Part shown: piece after piece, positions 1 through 23,822 of the stretch
Layout: every line of letters begins with the position of its first letter
Numbering within the stretch: position 1 is the stretch's first letter
Origin: Priapulus caudatus
Lineage: Eukaryota > Priapulida > Priapulimorpha > Priapulimorphida > Priapulidae
NCBI RefSeq assembly: GCF_000485595.1
Contig: NW_014577070.1
Span: 400,768 to 428,774 of the forward strand
Direction of reading: 5' to 3'
DNA length: 28,007 nucleotides
The notes under the pieces: generated by a model
Database searches by the model: none
Seen by the model: the letters and a program-made list of their open reading frames with translations, nothing else
What the model was told of the DNA's origin: nothing
Position numbers and translations under genes: made by a program

Positions 1-239
1 TCCTCATACCTCACTACCTTCTCCCTCGTCCTCTACCTTCTCTCCTTCCTCCTGTACCACCTTCTCCCCTCCTCATACCTCACTACCTTCTCCCTCGTCC
101 TCTACCTTCTCTCCTTCCTCCTGTACCACCTTCTCCCCTCCTCATACCTCACTACCTTCTCCCTCGTCCTCTACCTTCTCTCCTTCCTCCTGTACCACCT
201 TCTCCCCTCCTCATATACCTCGTCCCTCTTCCTCTATTT
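1..239. repeat. 69-bp minisatellite, about 3.4 copies, pyrimidine-rich
   Basis: The unit starts TCCTCATACCTCACTACC at 1, 70, 139 and 208, an exact 69-bp period; the last copy is cut short and diverged. The top strand is almost purely pyrimidine. The array probably continues to the left of the window. Confidence 0.95.
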
Positions 240-241
240 CA

Positions 242-478
242 ATCCATGGATCGAATGATTCGATTCACGGATCACATTATTCGATCCGTGAATCGAATCA
301 TTCGATCCGTGAATCGAATCATTCGATCCGTGAATCGAATCATTCGATCCGTGAATCGAATCATTCGATCCGTGAATCGAATCATTCGATCCGCGAACGT
401 GAATCGAAGCATTCGATCCGTGAACGTGAATCGAAGCATTCGAACCGCGAACGTGAATCGAAGCATTCGATCCGTGAA
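242..478. repeat. 21-bp tandem array turning into 27-bp units
   Basis: The unit GTGAATCGAATCATTCGATCC repeats at 21 bp from about 268 to 392, then changes to a 27-bp version with an added GAACGT (about 393-475). Each unit holds the partly self-complementary TCGAATCATTCGA. Both strands stay open for about 100 codons because the periods are multiples of three; these frames are not considered genes. Confidence 0.93.
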
Positions 479-1048
479 TGTTATATGTGATAAAATCAAC
501 CATAAAACAAAAAATCGAATTATGAAACAAAATACATGCCATAGCTTCTTGCCTAGTCTCTTGTTTATGCTAGCATCTCACAGCGCTAATTTCAACGTTG
601 CCCTTCGGTCACAATAAAACTAATTCTGTTTAATTTAGTCTAACGTCTGTCTAATAATTTAGTTTTTCATTGATGGCTTCCTAGAGATTCTTCGAGATTC
701 CATGATGCACGGACACAGGAAAAAAAATCCGTCACGAAATGTGACATAAGAAAAAGTGTACCTCGTCAACGACAAAACCTTGGCTGGAAACAATCTACTA
801 GTAGAAGTCCACGAGGACTATTGTAGCGACGTATAAAGCGATTAGTTCAGCGCATAGACCTTTCGATATCAGGTTGTTCATGCACGCATAGATTTGTATT
901 ACGACTTGCTAAAGCGGCTGTGACCAATTACGGAGACACTTGAGATCGATATCACGAATACACTAGTTATCTTGACATCGCACCACTTGAAAAGGCTGCA
1001 GGAGCATGTGCGAAACTCACATTCAGTGCTGCACACCTTATAACAACA
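479..1048. other. Intergenic, nothing recognised
   Basis: Mixed-composition sequence without a convincing reading frame, tandem repeat or transposon end. Confidence 0.5.
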
Positions 1049-1141
1049 GGAGTTTCATAATATAGATATCTCTATTATCAGGAGTTAATAAAGACATTAA
1101 CTTATTTTTGTCTTTATTAACTCCTGATATTATGACACTCC
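1049..1141. repeat. Nested inverted repeat (hairpin, possible MITE remnant)
   Basis: Perfect 21-bp arms at 1076-1096 and 1109-1129 (TATCAGGAGTTAATAAAGACA and its complement) enclose a 12-nt AT-rich loop. An outer pair, 1049-1063 and 1127-1141 (GGAGTTTCATAATAT), matches with one difference but on a different centre, so the structure has been rearranged. Confidence 0.85.
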
Positions 1142-1227
1142 TGATAATAAATAATAGGAATTGTGTGCGCGTGTTCAGGAGTGATTGAAAACGAGCGTGT
1201 TTTTTTTACTCACTGCTGATTATATAT

Positions 1228-1275
1228 TATCAAGAGCGTATATATAAAAATTACCTTCTTTATACGCTCTTGATA
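1228..1275. repeat. 15-bp inverted repeat hairpin
   Basis: TATCAAGAGCGTATA at 1228-1242 and its perfect complement at 1261-1275, with an 18-nt spacer. It lies about 90 bp after the previous hairpin and may be part of the same degenerate element. Confidence 0.75.
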
Positions 1276-2569
1276 TTATTGCATTGCGTGCTGCTTTCCG
1301 ATTCAAAAACGACGATAGCGCGAGACGCACCTGCCACGATCGACACGCAATCACGTGCCAGGTAACAAGCACATGCGCACGTATCGAGAAAAGAAGCTAA
1401 AAACAGGTAACGCGATGAGTTTGACTTCTCACGCCCAAGGAAAGTAATAAGCCTATACAAGAATCTCACCTTTATCCACACTGTTACCCTGTGTAAAGAC
1501 TTATTTACCTTACTTTTAGTCATTGTTGGGATTCGACAAGCGACAAAGTACCGACTTTCTGTCAATGTAAATGAAACTAAAACAATGTGTAAAAGGAATA
1601 AGAAAGCCTATACCATTCTGCAGAGATGCGGAGAGAAGTTCTTGCACGACAGCACACAGACATGCTTTCCGACTACTTTCGACTAATTCTGACGGCCCCC
1701 ACTACATACGTCTATTGCGTACTATATAGCTATCTGCACGTTGCTTGCGCACTCTACTGCAAGTGGTTGTCTTAGCCATCATCAAATTAGATGCTGGTTG
1801 TCATAATCATTAGCAAATGCGAGCGCGCTTCAAATACGGCCAGATTACATCACGGCCTTTCAGTCCGTGACCGGCCGCGCACATAATTTCGCATTTCAAC
1901 GGCTAAATACAGATTGCGTCATCCGCTGAAATAACGCAACTGCGCGATGAGGATGTTCACAGTCCCTACCACAAGCACACGCTGTGTGCGCGCGCGTGAG
2001 CGTGTGCAGACCTTTCAGATCAATACGCGCACACAGTGAAGCCGTTCTAGACTTACGTGCCATCTCTTGCCAGAACTCGGCAACGCGACGAATGGCTGGC
2101 TTTACAATAGTTAGGTAAGCAGACGATGCGTGCTTGTTTGGGGCGCAAGTACCCGAGTACGCGCGTGGGCAAGTGTCTATGTACGTAATGATTCATAAAA
2201 CTTCCTTAGCCGTTATTACCGTTGTACATAGACACAGTGACGAGCGTCAGTTCGATATTAAATCGCATCAAAAAAAGCTAGAAAGCTTAGAAATGGTTAG
2301 GAAAATGATCCAATTCGTTTCCAAATGATTTTTAACAATTAATTTCTCTTAATGCCAATAACGTGAAATGGCGTGACTCAGTAATGTATGGATGTCACTT
2401 GAATACGTAAGATATTCAAAACACGATTGGCAGAGAAAGTGTTGCTTTGTGCCATGTCATCATAGGTCATGGACACTATCCAGTAAATAATTAACCAGTT
2501 GTCGATTCTGGTTTCAGGATAACATTAAGGCAGTGGCTACGCGTCCGGTAAAATATTTCGGTTATCATA
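1276..2569. other. Intergenic, nothing recognised
   Basis: No convincing gene or repeat. There are short alternating CG/TG tracts near 1978-2010 and a tiny hairpin TCACGG..CCGTGA near 1851-1871. Confidence 0.5.
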
Positions 2570-3265
2570 CAAATACGCCCCCGGACTTTACCCCTGGAAA
2601 TTACCCCCCCCCGGGACATTACCCCACAGACAACTTACCCGCCGGACAATTAGAGTAGGGAGAATTACGAGGACGACCGGAAGGTAGTGGAGGAGCGAGT
2701 TAAGGAACGACCGAGAAGGTTAGCTTTGGAGGAGGAGGCCGAGAGAGGTGCAGGCCGGGTGTTGAGGGAGGAAGGAAGAGGAGGGAGAACTCGTGATGAG
2801 GAGAGGAGGAGGAGAGGCAAGGAGGAGAGGAGGGAGGTAGAGGCACACTTCTCTACCGCCCCCCCCTCGCCCTTTCTCTCCCCTCCTCCTCCTCCTCCAC
2901 CACCTGGCCCTCCGCTACGCTCTCCCTGTGCTCTACCCTGGCTCCTCCACCCACCTTCTACCACGTTCTCGCCTCCCCCTCCATCCACTTCTCCATCCAC
3001 CACACTTGCTCCCTCCCTCTTCACCACCTCTCTCCCCTCCTCCTCCTCCACCACCTCTTCCTCCCTCTCGACTCCTCCCTGGATCACTGATCTCAAACAA
3101 TGAATAATACAACACTAGTGAGTAATTGTCCGGGGTGTAAATGCACATCTGGGGGGAAAATCGTCCGGAGGTAAATGTCCGAAAGGGGTGATGTCCGGGG
3201 GGATAATTGTCCGGGGGTGAAGTGGCAATAAGGAGGTAATTGTCCGGGGGGGTATTTCCTAGAAT
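2570..3265. mobile_element. Foldback-like element with clustered CCGGACAATTACCCC-type repeats
   Basis: The left flank (2574-2652) holds several CCCCCGGAC..TTACCCC units, and the right flank (3118-3260) holds about seven units of the complement, GTAATTGTCCGGGGG. The outermost ends AAATACGCCCCCGGAC and GTCCGGGGGGGTATTT are near-complements. Between them the left half (2660-2850) is purine-rich and the right half (2850-3090) pyrimidine-rich, so the whole unit could fold on itself. Frames in the core are low-complexity and not called as genes. No transposase is seen. Confidence 0.65.
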
Positions 3266-3891
3266 CCTATATTTCATTATGTGAAATCTATGATTTTTTC
3301 AGTAAAAATAAACAAATAAACACATAAGTTTTCACCCCATAATATTATCTTACCTTTAAGTATTTTTATCAAAAAAAGTGTTTTGGAGTAACCTTTGAAG
3401 CAATAGGTAAATCGCAGTAAAATCAACCGATTTGAAAGGGGCGGCGTGGCCTAATCGTGACGTGGATTTGGAACTGTGCCGAGCTTTGTCTAATGGATGA
3501 CGCGGACACCAGTAGCCACGTGTAACATTAAGCAGATGCCACTTCGCAGCTAATGCAATATATACTATATACCTACTGTGAGCTTGCCATATGTTGCAAA
3601 AATTCGACTAAATCTCAGTTAATATTCTAACCTTCAAGTAACATTTCTTCTTAAAATCTAAACGAAACTAACTCGCTCTTTACGAACGTAGTCAACCAAC
3701 TGTGATTGCTACACACTCCGCGAAGCAGTGGAGGCGATCAGTCTGATTCAGTAACAGTTCCTTTCTATGATAAACAAGTTTATAATTCAATTATTCGATG
3801 TTTTATTCAAGTACAAAATATTGACATTTGTTATAAACTAAGAAGGGCAAGTTGTCGCGGCAACTACATGTATCGCCCCGTGTTCTCGTCC
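3266..3891. other. Intergenic, nothing firm
   Basis: AT-rich. The stretch at 3438-3500 (GGGGCGGCGTGGCCTAATCG) faintly recalls the A-box end of a tRNA-derived SINE, but I find no B box and do not call it. Confidence 0.4.
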
Positions 3892-4535
3892 AAGATGTGA
3901 AAGTATACGAAGTTTGGTCTGCGCTATGGTCAATTAGTAGGGGATTGAGTTATAGAGGTCGGAAGGAAAAATATGATGAAGCGTCAAGATCAAGGTCCAA
4001 TGGTCAAATAAAGGTGCAGTGAGCCGTGGTTTCGGTACGCGACACACGCTTCCCCAAAGAGTGTAAGTATACAAGTTTGGTGGCTCGCGCTAGGTCAATA
4101 TTATTAGGGGCCGAGTTATAGCAGCGGCAAGGGAAATATGATCAAGGTCAAGTAAGGTAAAATAAAGGTGCGTAGTGATGGTTTTGGGTAGCGCTAGGTC
4201 AATTAGGGGCGAGTAGGGAGTGCGGAAAGGGAAATATGAATGCAAGGTCAAATAACGGTCGCAGCGGGGTGACACTGGTCGTACGCTGCTCACCTCCCGC
4301 CAAGATTGTAGGTCATACCCAAGTTGGTAGGGGGGGCGCTAAAGTCAATAGGGGCCGAGGTTAGAGAGGCGCGAAGGGAAATATGATCACGAGGTCAAGG
4401 TAAAGGTCAAATGAAGGTCGCAGTGACCTGGTTTTGGTACTCTGCACACCTTCTCCCCAAGATGTGTAAGTATACCAAGATTGGTCACGCTAGGTCAATT
4501 AGGGGTCGAGTTATAGAGTGGAAGGGAAATTCTCT
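3892..4535. repeat. Degenerate tandem array of about 150-bp units rich in AGGTCA motifs
   Basis: Four to five diverged units begin AAGATGTGTAAGTATACCAAG or similar at 3892, 4058, 4302 and 4452, with one partial unit near 4193. Each continues with GCTAGGTCAATTAGGGG, AAGGGAAATATGATCAAGGT, further GGTCA repeats and CAGTGACCTGGTTTTGGTAC. Copies differ mostly by small indels. The array ends abruptly at a CGG-rich tract. Confidence 0.85.
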
Positions 4536-4570
4536 GCGGCGGACCGAGCGGCGGCGGCGGCGGCTGGGGA
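4536..4570. repeat. CGG trinucleotide tract
   Basis: CTGCGGCGGACCGAGCGGCGGCGGCGGCGG: an imperfect (CGG)n run right after the truncated last unit of the preceding array. Confidence 0.8.
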
Positions 4571-4841
4571 GACATGAAACCATAGTATCCTCGCCGACTT
4601 CGTCGGGGGGGATACAATCATATATCGTTATCTACATTACTTATGCAACCAGGAAACAAATATAGTGTTTTCATTCCAGGAACTATTTGCGCTATGGCGT
4701 ATCGATATTATTTTGCGTTATCTGGCACTTAACTTGCGTACACAGAAGTTTTCAAAATAGCCAACTTCGGAGCACATTTCTGACTCAATGAGAACATTTC
4801 GTAATGTTTTCACACTGCAAGTATGCTCGCAGTAGGTATAT

Positions 4842-5150
4842 ATAGGGGGGCAGCCCTATAGACCGGAGGTCCGATAGACCAAATGTTGCAAAGGGTTAGG
4901 GTTAGAGTTAGGGTTAGGGTTAGGGTTAGGGCATATATATGGTTTATAGTGGCATTATATGATTTATAGTGGCATCGGTGGATGTGCGGCATATTCACGT
5001 TCGAATACGGCATCAGTGGATGTCCGGATGCGTAGCCTGGAGGCTAGGTGACCGATTCCGGACGTGTAACCACTGCGTATTCGAATAAACCTTCGATCTA
5101 TCAGGCCTTCGGTCTATCGGACCTTCGGTCTATAGGACTGTAACCATATA
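4842..5150. mobile_element. Inverted-repeat element enclosing a TTAGGG tract
   Basis: CCTATAGACCGGAGGTCCGA at 4854 onward, continuing TAGACC, is complemented at about 5110-5136. A second nested pair (TTCGAATACG..CAGTGG..TCCGGA near 5000-5030 and its complement near 5060-5088) sits inside. An interstitial TTAGGG array lies in the left half. There is no coding capacity. Confidence 0.7.
4892..4931 (+). repeat. Interstitial telomere-like repeat (TTAGGG)n
   Basis: About six and a half TTAGGG units on the plus strand, one variant (TTAGAG). Confidence 0.95.
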
Positions 5151-5514
5151 TAGGCATTTTGTTGTGAGGTCGATCTATTTTAATCTTTGGCTAAACCCAA
5201 AGGTGAGGGATCTACATGGCAAGTGCCCTTATTGACTCCCAAAAAATAGGCAATGGCTTTGATATAGGAAATTGTTGTAGAACCCCATTTTCGTTTGACA
5301 TAACAGAATCAGGTTAAAACCTTTGAATAATATAAATAATTTTAAAATAAAAACACTCGAGAAATTCTGTGATGTAATATTGAAAACTTTGAAAACGTTT
5401 TAGAGGGAGATGCTGCACCCCTCATCCCTCCCTCCCTCCCTCCCACAGAAACTCTGGTCAGGAACTGATGGTCATGACACTTGATTTTTCGTTTTCCTGT
5501 ACTGGCATATTATA
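5151..5514. other. Intergenic, simple CCCT run
   Basis: AT-rich, with a (CCCT)n-like tract at about 5416-5444. Nothing else recognised. Confidence 0.5.
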
Positions 5515-5920
5515 CCCCGTACAGACTACGAATTTGATATGGTATTAAACTAGTGCACGCCAGGCCCGCACAAAATTTTTGCAGTGTGTACACGCTATCC
5601 CGCTCCAATTTGGGCCCGCAAATAAAGGAGGGCCAGGCCCGGGATAACTTAGCCCGCTTGTGTGTGTGTCTGTACGCAGCAAGCGGGCCAGACCGGGTGC
5701 TAAATCGCAATACGCATGCGCATAGCCTTATTTAGGTCACGTAATTGTACGCTCGCTCCTCGCTGTCTGCGGGGTGACATGGCGAGCTGAACAGAGAACG
5801 GATGACTCATTTAATGTAGGAACAAATATGCAGTCTGCACGCTACGATTTGGCGCGCATCAGGACTGGGCCTGGCGCGCGCTAGTTTAATAGAATATCAA
5901 ATTTTGCAGTCAGTACGGAG
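5515..5920. mobile_element. 406-bp MITE with long diverged terminal inverted repeats and TA flanks
   Basis: The ends read CCCCGTACAGACT and, inverted, CTCCGTACTGACT; the similarity continues inward for about 55 bp through GATAT..TATTAAACTAG and GCCAGGCCC. TA flanks both ends (5513-5514, 5921-5922), as for Tc1/mariner-type insertion. The core holds further GGGCCC-rich inverted pieces and no transposase. Family assignment is inference from the TA flank alone. Confidence 0.75.
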
Positions 5921-5922
5921 TA

Positions 5923-6329
5923 TTATATGGTATGTCCCTTTTGCTTTTAATATATGCTTGAACCATTCTATAGTAGTGCCTAATCTATCTACGTACAATC
6001 TAGCTCTAACCATTTAGCCCAGCCTCTGACGGTGCAAATGGCTACGTAGGTAAAGCTAAACTCTAACCTAGTATAGAACGGTTTATGGTATATACCATGG
6101 ACGTGCACTTTTTACCCTTCTTCCTGGTCCTGCCTCTGTTCAAAGAGCAATATGTGTTTCCGTGTTGAGATTACCATTGTACTAATACCATAGGCATGAT
6201 CTCTTACCGTGTATAACTTTGTTTAGACAAGGCAGTATAAAAATATACTTCAAAGATTACTTGGAGGTGTTTACTGCTGCATAACTTGCCGATTGACTGG
6301 CTAACCTGCAGGATAACACATTCGTCCAA
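5923..6329. other. Intergenic, downstream of CDK12
   Basis: No gene or repeat recognised. Confidence 0.5.
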
Positions 6330-7294
6330 GTTGCTTGTCACTGTTTTTATTCACTTTGTAGTTTAAACAAGCAATAAAAAAGAAAATCATTTTCAAAATT
6401 TTACTTAGGTGTAAGCACTTACATTTGTGAGAAGGGGCAACTAGCCACTGAACTGCCTACACTCTGTTACAATGCCACCCTTAATGAAATCTCATTACAA
6501 CCATGAAAGAAAAACCACTCTGCCTTCTATGATGAAAACATACAAGGATAACCAGCTGCGTTCACAGCTGCACCGTGACATCATTAGAATACATAAACGA
6601 TAAAACAATAGCGCCAACAATCACTACAATATCGGGTGGCAGTCAGCATCATATTATCAGAGTGTGCAGTTCATAATATTTTTCTACAAACGAAATTGAT
6701 TTTGCATATACATGCAATAATACAACTAATTAGCAGGAGTTGTGTCACATTGCTGGAACATAGATAATTATTTCCTACTTCATAGGAAAAATCATATTAT
6801 TACCGGTGCAGAACGAAATATTTCAACAATATTTTCTATTGTTCTTATGTAATTTTCTGAAAGATGAAAATTATTTAACACATTTCAAAAAAGAACATTT
6901 ATGCAACAATAAGGGCAGGAAACACCAGGCACTGGCCATAAATAGACAAGAAACGTAGGAAGCAACCAACAGGCAAATCAGAAACAAGGTTCACGATGTA
7001 AGTGACATACAAGGCCATGTACATATAACCCTTCTTAACCCACATACCTGACACACCAACCACCATGAAACCTCAAAGAAATGTAACACATAGATGCACA
7101 CACTGAATATATATACAGGTCACCATCAACCTCCGCATCATGTCATTATATGGTAACGTGGTAAGGTAGTACAATTACACACTACATGATACTTGTCGAT
7201 ATATTCCACAAAAAAATATGCACTCAACTCTCTTCAATAAACTATATGACTATTTTCATTGCGGCAGTAGTTACATTATTGACCCTCTTTATGA
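6330..7294 (-). other. CDK12: CDK12 3'UTR (approximate end)
   Basis: AT-rich sequence after the stop codon with no long frame. On the minus strand the first AATAAA after the stop is at 6346-6351, so cleavage near 6325-6335 would give a 3'UTR of about 960 nt. The end is inferred, not observed. Confidence 0.45.
6346..6351 (-). terminator. Candidate poly(A) signal of CDK12
   Basis: TTTATT on the plus strand reads AATAAA on the gene strand. It is the first canonical hexamer I find after the stop codon. Use cannot be shown from sequence alone. Confidence 0.45.
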
Positions 7295-20878
<13,584 letters not shown>

Positions 20879-20884
20879 GGTTGC

Positions 20885-22249
20885 CTGAGAAATAAAGAAG
20901 GAAACTTTGCAGTAAAACTTCGGCCGCGAACAGTTTGATCGTCCATATCGCATTATAATGTCGTTTTTAAACGGTGCACACTACTCAGAAGCCCAAATTT
21001 ACATAATAGACTGTCGCATTTTTTCTCCTTAGATATTTCATTACTGTTGGTACAGGGCTGTTTTTTCTTGTAGAGATAAAGTGCTAAACTGTTAAAATTC
21101 CCGTTTGTTAATTAGACCCCTTGGTCACTCGGGTGTAGTCTAGATAGACAAGTAAAAACAAGTACTTTTAATCAACAATCCAAAGGTTACAGGCATGCCG
21201 TAATATACACAAACCGCAAAGAATTACGTGACTGCAGAAAGGTATACCTGTAGCTGTGTCTGACATTTGCACAATCTTTGGCACAAAGGGGCAGCAACCA
21301 GAGAACTGGCTCGACCATAAAGCATAGCATTATATATGCTGTGCGGTGGCTATCACACATTCTACATTGGCTATCCCTTTGGATTAAAGCTTGGGTGCTA
21401 ATACACAGCTAAGTTTTACACACATACGGCACGTTATCACGTAAAATGTCGAAACTATTACCTTTCACTACGAGCTCAATTTTCACTCTACTACAACTTT
21501 TGTTCCTGTCTTCTTCTTTTTTATTCAACTTGACATGTGAAAGTTCATTACTGGACATCTACCTCAGATGTCATGACCTCTAGAGGGCATATTAAGAAGT
21601 AGGAAAAAGGTAGTAACTGCGGATTCACGAAGCATTTAGCTGCCGGGTGTTTTATTTACAATCATATTCGCAGTCCCGATGTTAAATGCTTCATAGCACT
21701 GCCACTGAGCAAAGGGTTGTATGGAAGAGATACCACGATTTTAATTCTGCCATTTCATTCATCATCACTCAGATTGGGCCATTGATTATTCAAAATATTT
21801 ATAGTTATAATATTAGTATTACACTAACAAGTTTCTCTATTTTATTATTGTAGGGTAAGTTAGTTCATAACTGAACGGTTTCTTACAATCTTGAACTAGC
21901 ACAGTTGCGTGCCTAAATTTAATTAACCCCTTGCTTAAAATAACTCATTTACTGACTGACTTAGTAAGGAATTTATTTATCAAAACTGCAGTAAAGTCCA
22001 CCCCTGACAATGAAATTAAAACGGTATACCATGTAACCTTGAAATATTAACTGATCTCTCAAGTAATAACCGCTGGCATAAGTTTATGTTATCTTAGTGA
22101 AATTGCTGCCGACCGTTTGGATCATGCCTTTGCTCTGCACTACAGTGTGTGCGGTTTCGGGCAAGCCTGCAACTATGAAATTAACTAGTCCTTGCCTGAT
22201 ATACGTGTAATTTTCAAACGGTATTTATGGTTACAATAAAGTTTCTTAC
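20885..22249 (-). other. CDK12 5'UTR intron (inferred)
   Basis: AT-rich sequence between the inferred leader exon and coding exon 1. I see no gene, clear transposon or tandem array. Short reading frames here have no recognisable similarity. Confidence 0.4.
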
Positions 22250-22400
22250 CAATGAGTAATGACGTCTTCACGATGAAGATCCTTTGTTCTTTAATCCTCA
22301 GTCGATGCTGTGATGATATACCTTCATTTTACGCAAAGAATCGACTCGACAACATGAACACTTCACGGCACACAAAATGTTACGCCATTGCGGATTTCCA
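22250..22400 (-). other. CDK12: Probable 5'UTR exon and transcription start area of CDK12
   Basis: The coding start lies only six bases inside its exon, so a non-coding upstream exon is needed. On the minus strand a good donor CATTG|GTAAGA sits with GT at 22248-22249; the 5' limit near 22400 is a guess. The exon would carry three very short upstream reading frames (ATG GCG TAA near 22388, then two of eight to nine codons). CGCCATTGCGG at 22383-22393 weakly resembles a YY1/initiator site. No TATA box was identified. A second possible donor, GAAG|GTATAT, lies near 22320. Confidence 0.4.
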
Positions 22401-23058
22401 AAACTGAAGGATTCAAACAATGTTCAATACCACTGTATAATAGCGATATCAGATTAGAACGGCGAATAAAATGTGTTGCCCGGTATTTGTTCGTGTGATA
22501 AATGTGTTGGTAAGAGCTGTAGGTTTTAATTAAATCAGGATGTCAGTTGATTTTATTCACAGTCGTATAGATGAGAAGAAAGTCATAATCCTCATACGAC
22601 GCATTTGTGCGCACTATTTCTTGACGTCATCGATACTGCGCTACACACATACTTCGACGTACATGTGTACACCCACAGTCCCACAGTGTGGTACACCTTC
22701 GCTTGTAAGTTGTAGTTGGGTTGACATTCATTTCGCAAAGGTTTCATGCATTTACCAAAATTCGTGTAAGCGTTCGTGTTCGTGTAAGCGTTCAAACACT
22801 AAACGAAGTGGTCTAATGCTACTTAAATACTTTTCAGTACTACTACTAGTAACTATGAGTGAGTCACTGAGTGTGACACTGACACTGTGTGTCTCAGTCT
22901 ATCTATCTTATATCTATCTAAATCTGCAATTAAAAGTATTATTGCCTGGTCACTCATGAGTCATAGTCATGATATAGTGATATATTTATACATCCATAAT
23001 TACCACTCTTTAGTCTCTTAATATAGTTATAGTTATACACACTACGGTAGGCGCAGAA
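22401..23058. other. Intergenic, upstream of CDK12
   Basis: No gene recognised. A 13-bp near direct repeat GTGTAAGCGTTCGTG/GTGTAAGCGTTCAAA occurs near 22764-22795. Confidence 0.5.
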
Positions 23059-23419
23059 CGGGGTTGATATTTATCACTCGCAGCTAGGGCCTGCATACCT
23101 CCCAAATCCAATTTGATACAAATCACGTGCCTGAAGCACTGGCAGCAAGATCCAGATGAGACGGGATACTAGAGAAGCGTTGCCGAAAGGAGGTGTTAAT
23201 CCGAAGTGCTGCGCGATCTGTTTTAATAAAACTTTTATGGTGCATTGTGACCCTAACGGTAACCCTAACCCTAACTGGCCTAAGGCCTAACCTTAACCGG
23301 GTCCCTAACCCTAACCCTAATTAATATTTAATTAAAAAATTAACTATTTGTATCAACCAATGGCCATTTCATTTGGGAGGTATGCAGGCCCTAGCTGCGA
23401 GTCTATTTATTGAACCCCG
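23059..23419. repeat. Inverted repeat enclosing CCCTAA tracts
   Basis: The left arm 23059-23106 and right arm 23371-23419 share 32 exact bases (ATTTGGGAGGTATGCAGGCC and onward to GCGAGT) and then a weaker match to AACCCCG. CCCTAA tracts lie between them at 23251-23275 and 23303-23321, next to an AT-rich TTAATATTTAATTAAAAAA. Confidence 0.88.
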
Positions 23420-23450
23420 ACCAGCCAGTCGCAAGTGCCTGTGGTCTATG
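23267..23450. repeat. Direct duplication, copy A (about 183 bp)
   Basis: From AACCCTAACTGGCCTAAGGC to GCCTGTGGTCTATG; repeated with few changes at 23641-23822. It includes the right arm of the inverted repeat, so the arm was duplicated with it. Confidence 0.92.
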
Positions 23451-23478
23451 GGTGCAAATCCACTTTAGGCACCTTAGG

Positions 23479-23556
23479 TATCACGAAGTGATGCACAGAT
23501 TTCTGTGTATCATCAACTGATGCACAGAATTTCCATATATCAAGGAATGATGCAAA
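23479..23556. repeat. 29/30-bp tandem repeat, three copies
   Basis: TATCACGAAGTGATGCACAG at 23479, 23508 and 23538, diverged; the third runs into the telomere-like tract. Confidence 0.85.
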
Positions 23557-23649
23557 AACCCTAACCCTAACCCCAACCCTAACCCTAACCCTAACCCTAA
23601 CCCTAACCCTAACCCTAACCCTAACCCTAACCCTAACCCTAACCCTAAC
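23557..23649 (-). repeat. Interstitial telomere-like array, about 15 units
   Basis: (CCCTAA)n on the plus strand, one CCCCAA variant; the longest such tract in the window. Shorter pieces follow at 23679-23695. Confidence 0.96.
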
Positions 23650-23822
23650 TGGCCTAATGCCTAACCTTAACCGGGTCCCTAACCCTAACCCTAATTAATA
23701 TTTAATTTAAAAAATTAACTAGATTTGTATCAAACAATAGCCATTTGGGAGGTATGCAGGCCCTAGCTGCGAGTCTATTTATTGAACCCCGACCAGCCAG
23801 TCGCAAGTGCCTGTGGTCTATG
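23641..23822. repeat. Direct duplication, copy B
   Basis: Second copy of the 23267-23450 block. Similarity stops within GGTCTATG, where the palindrome at 23815 begins. Confidence 0.92.

Noticed and set aside
246-617. Open frames of about 100-120 codons on both strands with RIIRSVN or GSNDSIH repeats
   Set aside because: They arise from a 21/27-bp tandem repeat without stops; no start context, splice signals or similarity support a gene.
2665-3103. Glu/Gly- and Pro/Ser-rich frames on both strands
   Set aside because: Low-complexity purine/pyrimidine tract inside a foldback element.
3438-3500. tRNA-like or tRNA-derived SINE start (GGCGTGGCCTAATCG)
   Set aside because: No B box and no clover-leaf complementarity found by eye.
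23479-23649. Regular short repeats that could suggest a CRISPR-like array
   Set aside because: The DNA is eukaryotic; the repeats are simple tandem and telomere-like units without unique spacers.
23557-23695. A true chromosome end
   Set aside because: The tract is interstitial, short, and followed by several kilobases of other sequence on both sides.
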